Assembly (NCBI GenBank): GCA_019746355.1
Contig: JAIESC010000062.1
Span: forward strand, 50,371 to 114,370
From: Xanthobacteraceae bacterium
GTDB taxonomy: Bacteria; Pseudomonadota; Alphaproteobacteria; Rhizobiales; Xanthobacteraceae
DNA length: 64,000 nucleotides
Direction: 5' to 3'
Part shown: positions 46,033-53,414 of the stretch, one piece after another
Numbering within the stretch: position 1 is the first letter of the stretch
Layout of the letters: each line of letters begins with the position of its first letter
Notes under the pieces: model-generated
Told to the model about the DNA's origin: nothing
Database searches by the model: none
Seen by the model: only the letters and a program-made list of their open reading frames with translations
Translations under genes and position numbers: made by a program

Positions 46033-46395
46033 CTAGTTTTTCAGCGCGGTCTCGATGCAGTTGATCAGGCTTGCCTCGGTATAAGGCTTGATCAGAAAGC
46101 CGCATGCTCCCGCGGCAAGCACTCGATCCTTCACCCTCTGTTCGGGAAATGCTGTAACAAAAATGATCGGTACGGGATTTCCCTGATCGATCAGTCGTGC
46201 CTGAAGAGCGACGCCGCTCATGCCCGGCATTCTCACATCCGTGATGACGCAGGACACCTGGATCACTTCGCCCGATTTGAGGAAATCTTCGGCTGACGCA
46301 AAGGCCATGGTCAGATAGCCGCGCGAGCGCAGCAGCTGGCGCGTGGACTCCCGAACGTCGAAGTCGTCGTCGATGATGGCGATGCTGGCCGGCAT
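46033..46395 (-). CDS. Single-domain FixJ-type receiver protein
   Basis: 120 residues from the ATG at 46395 (MPASIAIIDDD). A complete receiver: acidic pair IIDDDFDVRES, phospho-aspartate CVITDVRMPGMSG, threonine IIFVTAFPE and lysine FLIKPYTE. There is no output domain. FixJ-like loose receivers may act as phosphate sinks or modulators for a kinase. Operator site 6 lies 119 bp upstream. An upstream in-frame start exists at 46485 but adds unrelated residues. Confidence 0.85.
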   Translation of the reverse strand: MPASIAIIDDDFDVRESTRQLLRSRGYLTMAFASAEDFLKSGEVIQVSCVITDVRMPGMSGVALQARLIDQGNPVPIIFVTAFPEQRVKDRVLAAGACGFLIKPYTEASLINCIETALKN

Positions 46396-46513
46396 CAGGA
46401 TCCCAGGGCGAACTGACCAGGGAGCCGCGAGCAGCCGATCACGGTAGCGAACGTCGCGGATCGCCACTGACGCTCCCACCGGCACATTGAGATATGGGTC
46501 GGGGAAGCACAGC

Positions 46514-46527
46514 TATACTTAGGTGTA
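46514..46527. promoter_or_regulatory. TAYAC-N4-GTRTA palindrome, site 6
   Basis: TATACTTAGGTGTA, perfect match and identical over 14 bases to site 9 at 51337. It lies between the two response-regulator genes, 119 bp upstream of the receiver protein start. Confidence 0.65.
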
Positions 46528-46553
46528 AAACGCGCCGCGCTTGATCAGAACGA

Positions 46554-47192
46554 CTACGGACTTGCACGCTTGAGATCGAGCGCGTCCGACATTCTGACCA
46601 GTTCAGCGAGGGATTTTGCGCCCATTTTCCGCATGACGTTTCCGCGGTGAACCTTGACGGTGATTTCAGTGACGCCCAGCCGCGCGGCGATCTGTTTGTT
46701 CATCAGGCCGCTGGCGACCAGCACGATCACTTCCTTTTCGCGGGGCGTGAGAGCGACGAAGTCCTTCTTGATTTTCTCGATTCGCTTGTTGGTTGCGCGT
46801 TCCGCGGAGTCTTTTTGTAAGGCGGCGCGCACGGCATCGAAGAAATCCTGATCGCGAAACGGCTTGGCCAGGAACTCGACGGCTCCAGCTTTCATGGCCT
46901 TGACCGTCATCGGGATATCGCCATAGCCCGTCATGAAGATGATCGGAATGCGGATACCGGCCTTTTCGAGCTCGGCCTGAAAGTCCAGACCGCTGGTGCC
47001 CGGCAGCCTGACATCCAGGACGAGGCAGCAGGGAGTGTCGGGAAGCGGTTTCTCCAGAAATTCGCTGGCCGACCCGAACAATCGAACCTGCATGCCCACT
47101 GATCGCAGCATGCTTCCAAGCGACGAGCGCAGCAGTTCGTCGTCGTCAACAATCAAGACCGTGCACTGATCCTGGGAAAGACCCTTGGTCAT
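46554..47192 (-). CDS. FixJ/NarL-type response regulator
   Basis: 212 residues. Receiver with [20 protein letters not shown], phospho-aspartate [33 protein letters not shown] and [15 protein letters not shown]. The LuxR/GerE helix-turn-helix is [40 protein letters not shown] and [16 protein letters not shown]. The length and layout are those of FixJ. It is the best candidate in the window for binding the TAYAC-N4-GTRTA palindrome; such a site (with one extra base) lies upstream of its own gene. The partner kinase may be the one at 13662 or one outside the window. Confidence 0.93.
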   Translation of the reverse strand: MTKGLSQDQCTVLIVDDDELLRSSLGSMLRSVGMQVRLFGSASEFLEKPLPDTPCCLVLDVRLPGTSGLDFQAELEKAGIRIPIIFMTGYGDIPMTVKAMKAGAVEFLAKPFRDQDFFDAVRAALQKDSAERATNKRIEKIKKDFVALTPREKEVIVLVASGLMNKQIAARLGVTEITVKVHRGNVMRKMGAKSLAELVRMSDALDLKRASP

Positions 47193-47352
47193 TGGATTCC
47201 CCCGCTAGCGGCAGGACAACCGCGAACTACGGATCTGCTGCCGACACCTGACATGGCCGAACCTTCCCGCCGTGGAATTCTACGACGAATTAGCGGATAG
47301 GCCCAGACCAAACTGCCGGGCTTGACCGATGCGTCGAGCCATCGACTAAACC

Positions 47353-47367
47353 TACAACCTACGTATA
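47353..47367. promoter_or_regulatory. TAYAC-N4-GTRTA-like site 7 (imperfect)
   Basis: TACAACCTACGTATA contains one perfect half (GTATA) and a TACA half one base out of phase. It lies between the divergent response-regulator gene (161 bp) and the DUF2254 gene (54 bp), suggesting autoregulation. Confidence 0.4.
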
Positions 47368-47420
47368 ATTTTATCGGGTTCAGTGGTTTATGAGCGTGTT
47401 TGCGTCGGAGGGCGCCGTTC

Positions 47421-48695
47421 ATGAAATGGGGGCTTTGGTATCGGATTCGGAGCTATACGAAATCATCTCTCTGGATCGTGCCGTTCATCGCGATCCCGCT
47501 GGAAATGGTTGCGATACGTGTGGTTGACCGCATCGCGCCGATGATGGGTTGGCTTTTTCTGGGTCTTGGCGCGCAAGCGGCGCGGACGATGCTGGAAACC
47601 GTGGTGACCGCATCGCTTTCGTTTCTCGTCTTTACGTTCGGCTCGCTGCTGGTCGCGATCCAGGTGGCAGGCGGGCAGTTGACGCCTCGAATCATCGCCA
47701 CCACGCTGTTGCGCGACAATGTCGTTCGCTACACCGTCGGGCTGTTTATTTTTACGCTTCTTTTTGCGCTCGGTGCCGGCAATCGACTCGAGTCCAGCGG
47801 GCATCAGTTCGTCATTTTCGTTGCCGCATTGTTGGGAATATCCTGTTTTGCGGCGTTTCTCTATCTGATCGACTATGCGGCGCGATTGCTGCGGCCGATC
47901 ACCATCCTTACCCGCGTCGCAAGTGACGGCCTTGGCGTGATCCGAGCGGTCTATCCGGAGCCCACACGCGGCCGGGACGTTCCGGTGCAACAAAGGGCCG
48001 GCCTCGGCCCGCCAGGCCGCACGGTCCTGCATCAAGGCACGTCGGAGATTGTCGTGGCGGTGAATGTGAGCTCGCTGATGGCTCAGGCCGAGGCTTCGGG
48101 CGGCGTGATCGAGTTCGGCCCGCAGGTGGGCGACTTCGTGGCGATGGACGAGCCGCTGTTCCAGCTTTATGGCGCCGCAGACAAACTTGCCGACGCCGAT
48201 CTCGTCGATACGGTCGCGTTCGGCGCCGAGCGCACGATGGAACAGGATCCCACGTTTGCGTTCCGGATCGTGATCGACATCGCACTGCGGGCATTGTCGC
48301 CAGCGATCAATGATCCGACGACCGCGGTGCTGGCAATCGATCAGGTTCATCGCCTGCTGCGGTTGGTCGGACAGCGGGATCTGCGGACCGATGAAATTCT
48401 CGACCGGTCGGACCGTCTGCGAGTCGTCGTACGGACTCCCAACTGGGACGACTTCGTGAACCTGGCAATCACCGAGATCCGAATGTGCGGGGCCAGCAAC
48501 ATGCAGGTGGTGCGGCGTCTGCGCGCAATGATCGAAAATTTGATGCAGACCCTTCCGGCTCACCGGCACGCCGAGCTGGAGCGCCAGCTGAGCCTGCTCG
48601 AGCGCGATGTCCGTAAGCATTATTCATACCCGGAGGACCTGGTGCTCGCCGGTGTGGCCGACGTGCAGGGCCTGGGCGGTCGCTCTGGCCAATGA
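47421..48695 (+). CDS. DUF2254 membrane protein
   Basis: 424 residues from the ATG at 47421 with GGAGG upstream. Four N-terminal membrane helices (SSLWIVPFIAIPLEMVAIRV, TVVTASLSFLVFTFGSLLVA, YTVGLFIFTLLFALGAG, FVIFVAALLGISCFAAFLYL) and the family sequence AIQVAGGQLTPRIIATTLLR are followed by a soluble half with EFGPQVGDFVAMDEPLFQLY and ALRALSPAINDPTTAVLAID. The family is widespread in proteobacteria and has no established function that I know; the soluble half looks regulatory or channel-gating. Confidence 0.85.
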   Translation: MKWGLWYRIRSYTKSSLWIVPFIAIPLEMVAIRVVDRIAPMMGWLFLGLGAQAARTMLETVVTASLSFLVFTFGSLLVAIQVAGGQLTPRIIATTLLRDNVVRYTVGLFIFTLLFALGAGNRLESSGHQFVIFVAALLGISCFAAFLYLIDYAARLLRPITILTRVASDGLGVIRAVYPEPTRGRDVPVQQRAGLGPPGRTVLHQGTSEIVVAVNVSSLMAQAEASGGVIEFGPQVGDFVAMDEPLFQLYGAADKLADADLVDTVAFGAERTMEQDPTFAFRIVIDIALRALSPAINDPTTAVLAIDQVHRLLRLVGQRDLRTDEILDRSDRLRVVVRTPNWDDFVNLAITEIRMCGASNMQVVRRLRAMIENLMQTLPAHRHAELERQLSLLERDVRKHYSYPEDLVLAGVADVQGLGGRSGQ

Positions 48696-48794
48696 GATCG
48701 TCTCGCGCTGCTTGCGGTCGCGCACTGCTGCATGCAGGCGCCACGGCGCAGCAAGCCGATGCAGGTTGAGGTGCCCTGAAACGACAGCGGACGC

Positions 48795-49136
48795 GGCCGG
48801 CCATGCAGTCTTGATAAGCGGCGTTGTACATGCGGTTCGCGGCCTCACGCCGCCGGGAGCCGCCGCCGATCAGTCCCACGGTGGCGCCGACTGCGGCGCC
48901 CACGCCCGCGCCACCGGCCAGCCCACCAATGCCCGCGCCGAGAAGCCCTCCCTTGGCAGCGCCGCCAAGCATCTGGCCCTGCCGGCTGCCGTTTTCCACA
49001 TAGTTGTGCGCGTACCGGTCGCAGGCCATGGACGAGGGCCGGGACGGGACGATTGGGCGCTGGCGTTGATCGATAGCGCGCTTGTCGCGAGCAGCACCAG
49101 GCTGCAAATCCAAACGGTCCTGCTGTGCTCGTTCAT
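48795..49136 (-). pseudogene. Glycine-zipper envelope protein, frameshifted
   Basis: From the ATG at 49136 a signal peptide reads NEHSRTVWICSLVLLATSAL then SINASAQ. At about 49065 the reading must change frame to continue as CDRYAHNYVENGSRQGQMLG, GGLLGAGIGGLAGGAGVGAA, VGLIGGGSRRREAANRMYNA and AYQDCMAGR, a typical glycine-zipper protein. No stop follows CMAGR in that frame, so the end has also eroded. A perfect operator site lies 81 bp upstream. Confidence 0.65.
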
Positions 49137-49216
49137 CGCCGATTTCCGCAGCCGCTTGCGGTCGCGACTGGCCCCCGTTCGGCACGGAATGTCGAGCACG
49201 CGCAGGGGCCGACAAT

Positions 49217-49230
49217 TACACGTATGTATA
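49217..49230. promoter_or_regulatory. TAYAC-N4-GTRTA palindrome, site 8
   Basis: TACACGTATGTATA, perfect match, in the divergent gap between the glycine-zipper pseudogene (81 bp away) and the small membrane protein/SulP operon (116 bp away). Confidence 0.65.
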
Positions 49231-49345
49231 GGTCAAAGTCAGCGACCGTTCGATTTAGCTATCGGGCTGCGAGACGCGTTTCACTCCGTCACTGCAAGAC
49301 ACGTTCGAGGAGCGACAATGGAGGTCGAGTTCAGGGAAGGCGCCC

Positions 49346-49561
49346 ATGCTCGATTGGATCGTCGATAAAGTCGTTGCGATCGTGTCGTATGTCCCGGCTC
49401 AATTCGTACCGCCGGATTCTCAGCATTTCGTACTTGTCAGGTCGATGTTTGCACTGCTGCTGATTGTGCTCGTGCTGCTGATCCTGGCGCTGCATCCGCT
49501 GCGGTCGATCAAGCGTTATCTGCACAATAGGCAATCGGCAGATCATCGCGTGGATGGTTGA
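49346..49561 (+). CDS. Small single-helix membrane protein
   Basis: 71 residues with AGGGAAGG upstream of the ATG. One long membrane helix (VLVRSMFALLLIVLVLLILAL) precedes a basic tail (HPLRSIKRYLHNRQSADHR). Its stop overlaps the TTG start of the SulP gene by two bases within TTGA, so the two are translationally coupled. It may be an accessory subunit of that transporter. I recognise no family. Confidence 0.6.
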   Translation: MLDWIVDKVVAIVSYVPAQFVPPDSQHFVLVRSMFALLLIVLVLLILALHPLRSIKRYLHNRQSADHRVDG

Positions 49562-51291
49562 TCCGCTTGGCTTCCGCGTGGAATGGGGTCGGTCGCGTGA
49601 GGGGCTCGTCGAACCGCAACATTCGCTGGTTTCCGCCGGCTCGCTGGCTTGGGGAGTACCGCGCCGACTGGTTGCGCGGCGACCTCGTTGCCGGCGTGAC
49701 GCTGGCAGCCTATGCAATTCCGGTTTCGCTCGCCTACGCCGCATTGGCGGGCTTGCCGCCCCAGGTCGGCGTGTACGGCTATCTGCTCGGCGGCCTGGGC
49801 TATGCCCTGCTGGGATCGTCGCGCCAGCTCGCAATCGGGCCGACATCGGCCATTTCGCTGATGATCGCCGGAACGATCGGCGCCATGGCGGAGGGCGATG
49901 CGCAGCGCTACGCGCAGATCGCCAGCCTCACGGCCTTCACGGTGGCGATGCTTTGCCTGATCGCCTGGGCGCTACGACTGAGTGTGCTGGTCAAATTGAT
50001 CAGCGACAGCGTTCTGGTCGGTTTCAAGATCGGCGCAGGCCTAACCATCGCCATGACCCAGTTGCCAAGCTTGCTCGGCGTGGCCGGCGGCGGCCATTAT
50101 TTTTTCGAGCGGCTCTGGCTGCTGGCTACGCGCATCGGCGAGATGAACTTCATCGTCGTCGCCGTTGGTGCTGTTGCCATTCTTCTGTTGCTGGCCGGCG
50201 CAAAGCGTCTGCCGGGTAAACCAGTCGCGCTGGGTGTCGTGGCGCTGGCCATTGTCGCGGCGACCATTCTCGGACTGCCCGCGCTTGGTGTGGCGATCAC
50301 CGGCCCGATCCCGTCCGGCCTGCCTTCGATTGAAGGGCCGGCGCTGCGGCTGCGCGACGTCGAGGGCATTCTGGCGCTCGCCGGCGGCTGCCTGCTGCTG
50401 GCCTATATTGAAGGCGTTTCTGCGGCCCGCACCTTCGCCGCCAAGCACGGGTATCAGCTTGATTCGAGGCAGGAGTTCCTCGGCGTCGGCGCGGCCAATC
50501 TCGCGGCCGGGCTGGGGCACGGCTATCCGGTGGCGGGCGGATTGTCGCAATCGGCCGTGAACGACCAGGCCGGTGCCCGCACGCCGCTGGCGCTCGTGTT
50601 TGCTTCCGTCACGCTCGCGCTGTGCCTGCTGTTTCTCACCGGGCTTCTGGAGAATCTGCCGAAGGCGGTGCTGGCGGCCGTGGTGCTGACCGCGATCCTT
50701 GGCCTGTTCGACTTCGCTTCGCTGCTTCACATGTGGCGCGTGAGTCGGCTGGACTTCTACGCCGCCGCCATCGCGCTGATTGCGGTCCTGCTGCTCGGTA
50801 TCCTGCACGGCATCCTGCTTGCCGCGCTCGCGTCAGTCGTCTTGCTGCTGTTCCGGGCATCAACCCCGCACGTCGCATTCCTCGGCCGCGTTCCCGGCAC
50901 CAGCCACTATTCCGATATGGCCCGGCATCCCGAAAATGAGGCCTTGCAGGGCGTGATCGCGTTCCGTCCCGAAACTTCACTGATGTACTTCAATGCCGAT
51001 CATGTCCTGGATGCGGTTCGCCGACGCATTGGCGAAGCCGGCGCAGATGGCGTTCGCCTGGTCGTGTGCGACCTCTCCGCGTCACCTTACGTCGATCTCG
51101 CCGGATCCCGTATGCTGCACGAATTGCAGGGCGAGCTCTCAGCCGGCGGCATCGCGCTCCGTATTGTCGCAGCCCGCGGCGTGGTGCGCGACCTGCTCCG
51201 CGCCGACGGTCTGGCCGAGAAGACCGAAGGTATCGACAGGTTTGCGACGCTTGATGGGCTGCTCAGCGAGGCGACAGCCGCCAGCCGCTGA
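49558..51291 (+). CDS. SulP family anion transporter with STAS domain
   Basis: 577 residues from the TTG at 49558; GTG 49597 is an alternative. The membrane part carries SulP marks DWLRGDLVAGVTLAAYAIPV, GLPPQVGVYGYLLGGLGYAL, LGSSRQLAIGPTSAISLMIA, AYIEGVSAARTFAAKHGYQL and FLGVGAANLAAGLGHGYPVA. The C-terminal STAS domain covers about residues 450-570 (ETSLMYFNADHVLDAVRRRI, DLSASPYVDLAGSRMLHELQ). It carries sulfate, bicarbonate or an organic anion; substrate not decided. Confidence 0.9.
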   Translation: MIRLASAWNGVGRVRGSSNRNIRWFPPARWLGEYRADWLRGDLVAGVTLAAYAIPVSLAYAALAGLPPQVGVYGYLLGGLGYALLGSSRQLAIGPTSAISLMIAGTIGAMAEGDAQRYAQIASLTAFTVAMLCLIAWALRLSVLVKLISDSVLVGFKIGAGLTIAMTQLPSLLGVAGGGHYFFERLWLLATRIGEMNFIVVAVGAVAILLLLAGAKRLPGKPVALGVVALAIVAATILGLPALGVAITGPIPSGLPSIEGPALRLRDVEGILALAGGCLLLAYIEGVSAARTFAAKHGYQLDSRQEFLGVGAANLAAGLGHGYPVAGGLSQSAVNDQAGARTPLALVFASVTLALCLLFLTGLLENLPKAVLAAVVLTAILGLFDFASLLHMWRVSRLDFYAAAIALIAVLLLGILHGILLAALASVVLLLFRASTPHVAFLGRVPGTSHYSDMARHPENEALQGVIAFRPETSLMYFNADHVLDAVRRRIGEAGADGVRLVVCDLSASPYVDLAGSRMLHELQGELSAGGIALRIVAARGVVRDLLRADGLAEKTEGIDRFATLDGLLSEATAASR

Positions 51292-51336
51292 GTTTGTGGC
51301 TGTCGTCTGAATCTCTGACAACGCTGCCTCGCGCTT

Positions 51337-51350
51337 TATACTTAGGTGTA
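51337..51350. promoter_or_regulatory. TAYAC-N4-GTRTA palindrome, site 9
   Basis: TATACTTAGGTGTA, perfect and identical to site 6, 90 bp upstream of the DUF4344 gene. Confidence 0.65.
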
Positions 51351-51439
51351 CTTGAGCACTTCCGTTGCGGTGGCAACGATGCAGGCTGCGGGCAAGCCCT
51401 GCTCAAGGTCTGTTTTCGCTCCAACGCGGCGGGTTCGAA

Positions 51440-52297
51440 ATGTCAAAGATCCTCCTGGGTGCCGTGGTCGTCGCACTGACGTTTTCAGCGATGCATCCTG
51501 CTGACGCAAGGGCCGTGAAGACCACGAAGACGAACTACATCGATGTCGAATACGCCGAGCCGCAATCGGCCGAGCATCGTCAGGTGCTCCAGCTGGCGAA
51601 GGAAAACAAAACGCTGGAGAGGGTCCAGGCGCTGCTCAGCCCGATCCGGCTTCCGCGCCGCCTGCTGATCAAGACCCAGGGCTGCGATGGTCTGTCGAAC
51701 GCCTGGTACGACGGCGAATCTGTCACGGTCTGCTACGAATATTTGGACGAACTCTGGAAGAATGCCGCGCAGGAGACCACCCCCGCCGGTATTGCGCCGA
51801 TCGACACGTTGATCGGCCCCGTGATTGACGTGTTTCTACATGAAGCCGGCCACGCGGTGTTTGACATTCTGCAGGTGCCGCTGTTCGGTCGCGAGGAGGA
51901 CGCGGCCGATCAGTTCTCGGTCTACATCATGCTGAAGATGGAAAAGGACGAGGCGCGGCGCCTGATCATGGGCAACGCCTATCAGTACAAGGGCGACGTT
52001 CAGTCCCCGACGGTTTCGATGCCGTTGAAGAAATTTGCCGATGAACACGGCACACCGTCGCAGCGCTTTTACAACGTGCTGTGCCTGGCCTACGGCGCTG
52101 ACAAGGTCCTGTTCGCCGACTTCGTATCCAAAGGATATCTGCCGCAGGACCGCGCCGAGGGCTGCGAGGGCGAATACGCCCAGGTGGATTTTGCCTTCAA
52201 GCGGCTGATCATGCCCTCCATCGACGTGAAGCTGGCGCGAAGCCTGCACAAACGATGGCTTTTGCCGGCCGATACGCGCCTGAAGAAACGGCATTAG
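51440..52297 (+). CDS. DUF4344 secreted putative metallopeptidase
   Basis: 285 residues from the ATG at 51440. A signal peptide (ILLGAVVVALTFSAMHPADA) precedes a domain with the zinc motif VFLHEAGHAVFDILQVPLFG (HExxH near residue 138) followed by REEDAADQFSVYIML, whose glutamate or aspartate may be the third ligand. Disulfide cysteines occur in KTQGCDGLSN and TVCYEYL. A broken paralogue lies at 17567-17878. Both copies are beside the shared operator palindrome. Target proteins are unknown. Confidence 0.85.
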   Translation: MSKILLGAVVVALTFSAMHPADARAVKTTKTNYIDVEYAEPQSAEHRQVLQLAKENKTLERVQALLSPIRLPRRLLIKTQGCDGLSNAWYDGESVTVCYEYLDELWKNAAQETTPAGIAPIDTLIGPVIDVFLHEAGHAVFDILQVPLFGREEDAADQFSVYIMLKMEKDEARRLIMGNAYQYKGDVQSPTVSMPLKKFADEHGTPSQRFYNVLCLAYGADKVLFADFVSKGYLPQDRAEGCEGEYAQVDFAFKRLIMPSIDVKLARSLHKRWLLPADTRLKKRH

Positions 52298-52733
52298 CGG
52301 CGTGCGGCAGCCCTTGCCGATCAGCGCACGCAACCGGGCCCGGACCATGTTTTCCTACGGCAGGGGCGATGCGTTGGTTCACATTTTGGCGTGAAAATCT
52401 CATGCTGTTGTCCGTTTCAGGATCTTCGGAAGCAACAATCACCGGCTGCGAGAACAGGCCACAGATTGACCGCAGAAACCGCGTGAACGGATGCGAACAG
52501 ACGTCGTCGAATGACGAGAAGCAGCGGATTTTCTGACCTTCCCGGGTCGACAAGTCCGCTCATAACGGCTCGTTCCCAGGTTCTGAAATCACCCGACGTG
52601 TTAGACAGATCCGCCCTATCTCTTTGATCGCCGGAGGGCAGTTGGACACATTGCCCCACTGGGCATCGGTGGGGCATTGAGCAACTGCGGGGAATAGGGC
52701 TTGCTCGTACTTGGCCGCGAGTCAGGAGCTGGA
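52298..52733. other. Intergenic island-scar region
   Basis: No gene recognised. It holds a block at about 52458-52595 related to 6711-6852 (CCACAGATTGACCGCAG, then CTCATAACGG at 52559-52568 resembling an anticodon arm, then a degenerate T-arm) and a perfect 8-bp hairpin TGCCCCAC/GTGGGGCA at 52652-52676. It looks like the scar of an element inserted at a tRNA, separating the anaerobic cluster from the CoA-catabolic genes. Confidence 0.5.
52652..52676. other. Hairpin upstream of MaoC gene
   Basis: TGCCCCAC (52652-52659) pairs exactly with GTGGGGCA (52669-52676), loop 9 bases, 57 bp before the MaoC start codon. No T-run follows; it may be an operator or leader structure. Confidence 0.3.
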
Positions 52734-53231
52734 ATGGAAATGGCTGTCACCCATGGATGCCACACGACGTTTTCGCACCCCATCAACGACCGCTATTTTG
52801 AGGACTACCTTGAAGGCGACGTTCACCGATTCGGTCCCATTGCCGTCGCGGAAGATGAGGTGGTGAGCTTCGCCAGGCGCTTTGATCCTCAGGCGATGCA
52901 TACCGATCACGAGGCTGCCAAGCGCGGAGCCTTTGGTGGCCTTATCGCCAGCGGGTGGCACACCGCCGGTCTGATGATGCGGCTCTATGTCGAGCACTAT
53001 CTGACCCATGTGGCGAGTCTGGCCTCACCTGGCCTCGACGAACTGCGCTGGCTCAAGCCCGTGCGCCCGGGAGACATGCTGTCCCTCCGCGTAACCGTGC
53101 TCAAAGCCGTCCCTTCGAAATCCAAGCCCGATCGGGGCGCGGTGACCTCGTTCATCGAGGTCCTCAACCAGGATGGCGAGGTGGTGATGACGCTGAAGGT
53201 GATCAATCTCATCGCCAAGCGGCCGGTGTAG
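52734..53231 (+). CDS. MaoC-like (R)-specific hydratase
   Basis: 165 residues from the ATG at 52734 with AGGAG upstream. Hot-dog fold with FEDYLEGDVHRFGPIAVAED, hydratase-2 signature FARRFDPQAMHTDHEAAKRG and FGGLIASGWHTAGLMMRLYV, then ELRWLKPVRPGDMLSLRVTV. The D/H catalytic pair sits in DPQAMHTD. It hydrates or dehydrates 3-hydroxyacyl-CoA or a related thioester. It precedes a CoA ligase gene with a 183-bp gap. Confidence 0.88.
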   Translation: MEMAVTHGCHTTFSHPINDRYFEDYLEGDVHRFGPIAVAEDEVVSFARRFDPQAMHTDHEAAKRGAFGGLIASGWHTAGLMMRLYVEHYLTHVASLASPGLDELRWLKPVRPGDMLSLRVTVLKAVPSKSKPDRGAVTSFIEVLNQDGEVVMTLKVINLIAKRPV

Positions 53232-53310
53232 GCCGGAAAACTCAATCCCACGGCGATCTATGCCGAAATGCAATATCGGATCAGTCCGAGATGTCATTGA
53301 CAGTTCGCAT

Positions 53311-53371
53311 GTGAAGAAACTTGACTACCTGGCGACACAGAAACTGCTTTATGGCGGGACAGAAACTGCTT
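53311..53371. repeat. Short tandem repeat, possible insertion-sequence end
   Basis: ACAGAAACTGCTT occurs at 53337-53349 and 53359-53371 (period 22), preceded by AAGAAACTTGACTACCTGGCG. Repeated short motifs of this kind are seen at ends of IS21-like elements. No transposase is present, so at most a solo end remains. Confidence 0.35.
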
Positions 53372-53414
53372 GTGCCGACGATAAATAACGCCGAAAAGCA
53401 TTCGGGAGGACGGG

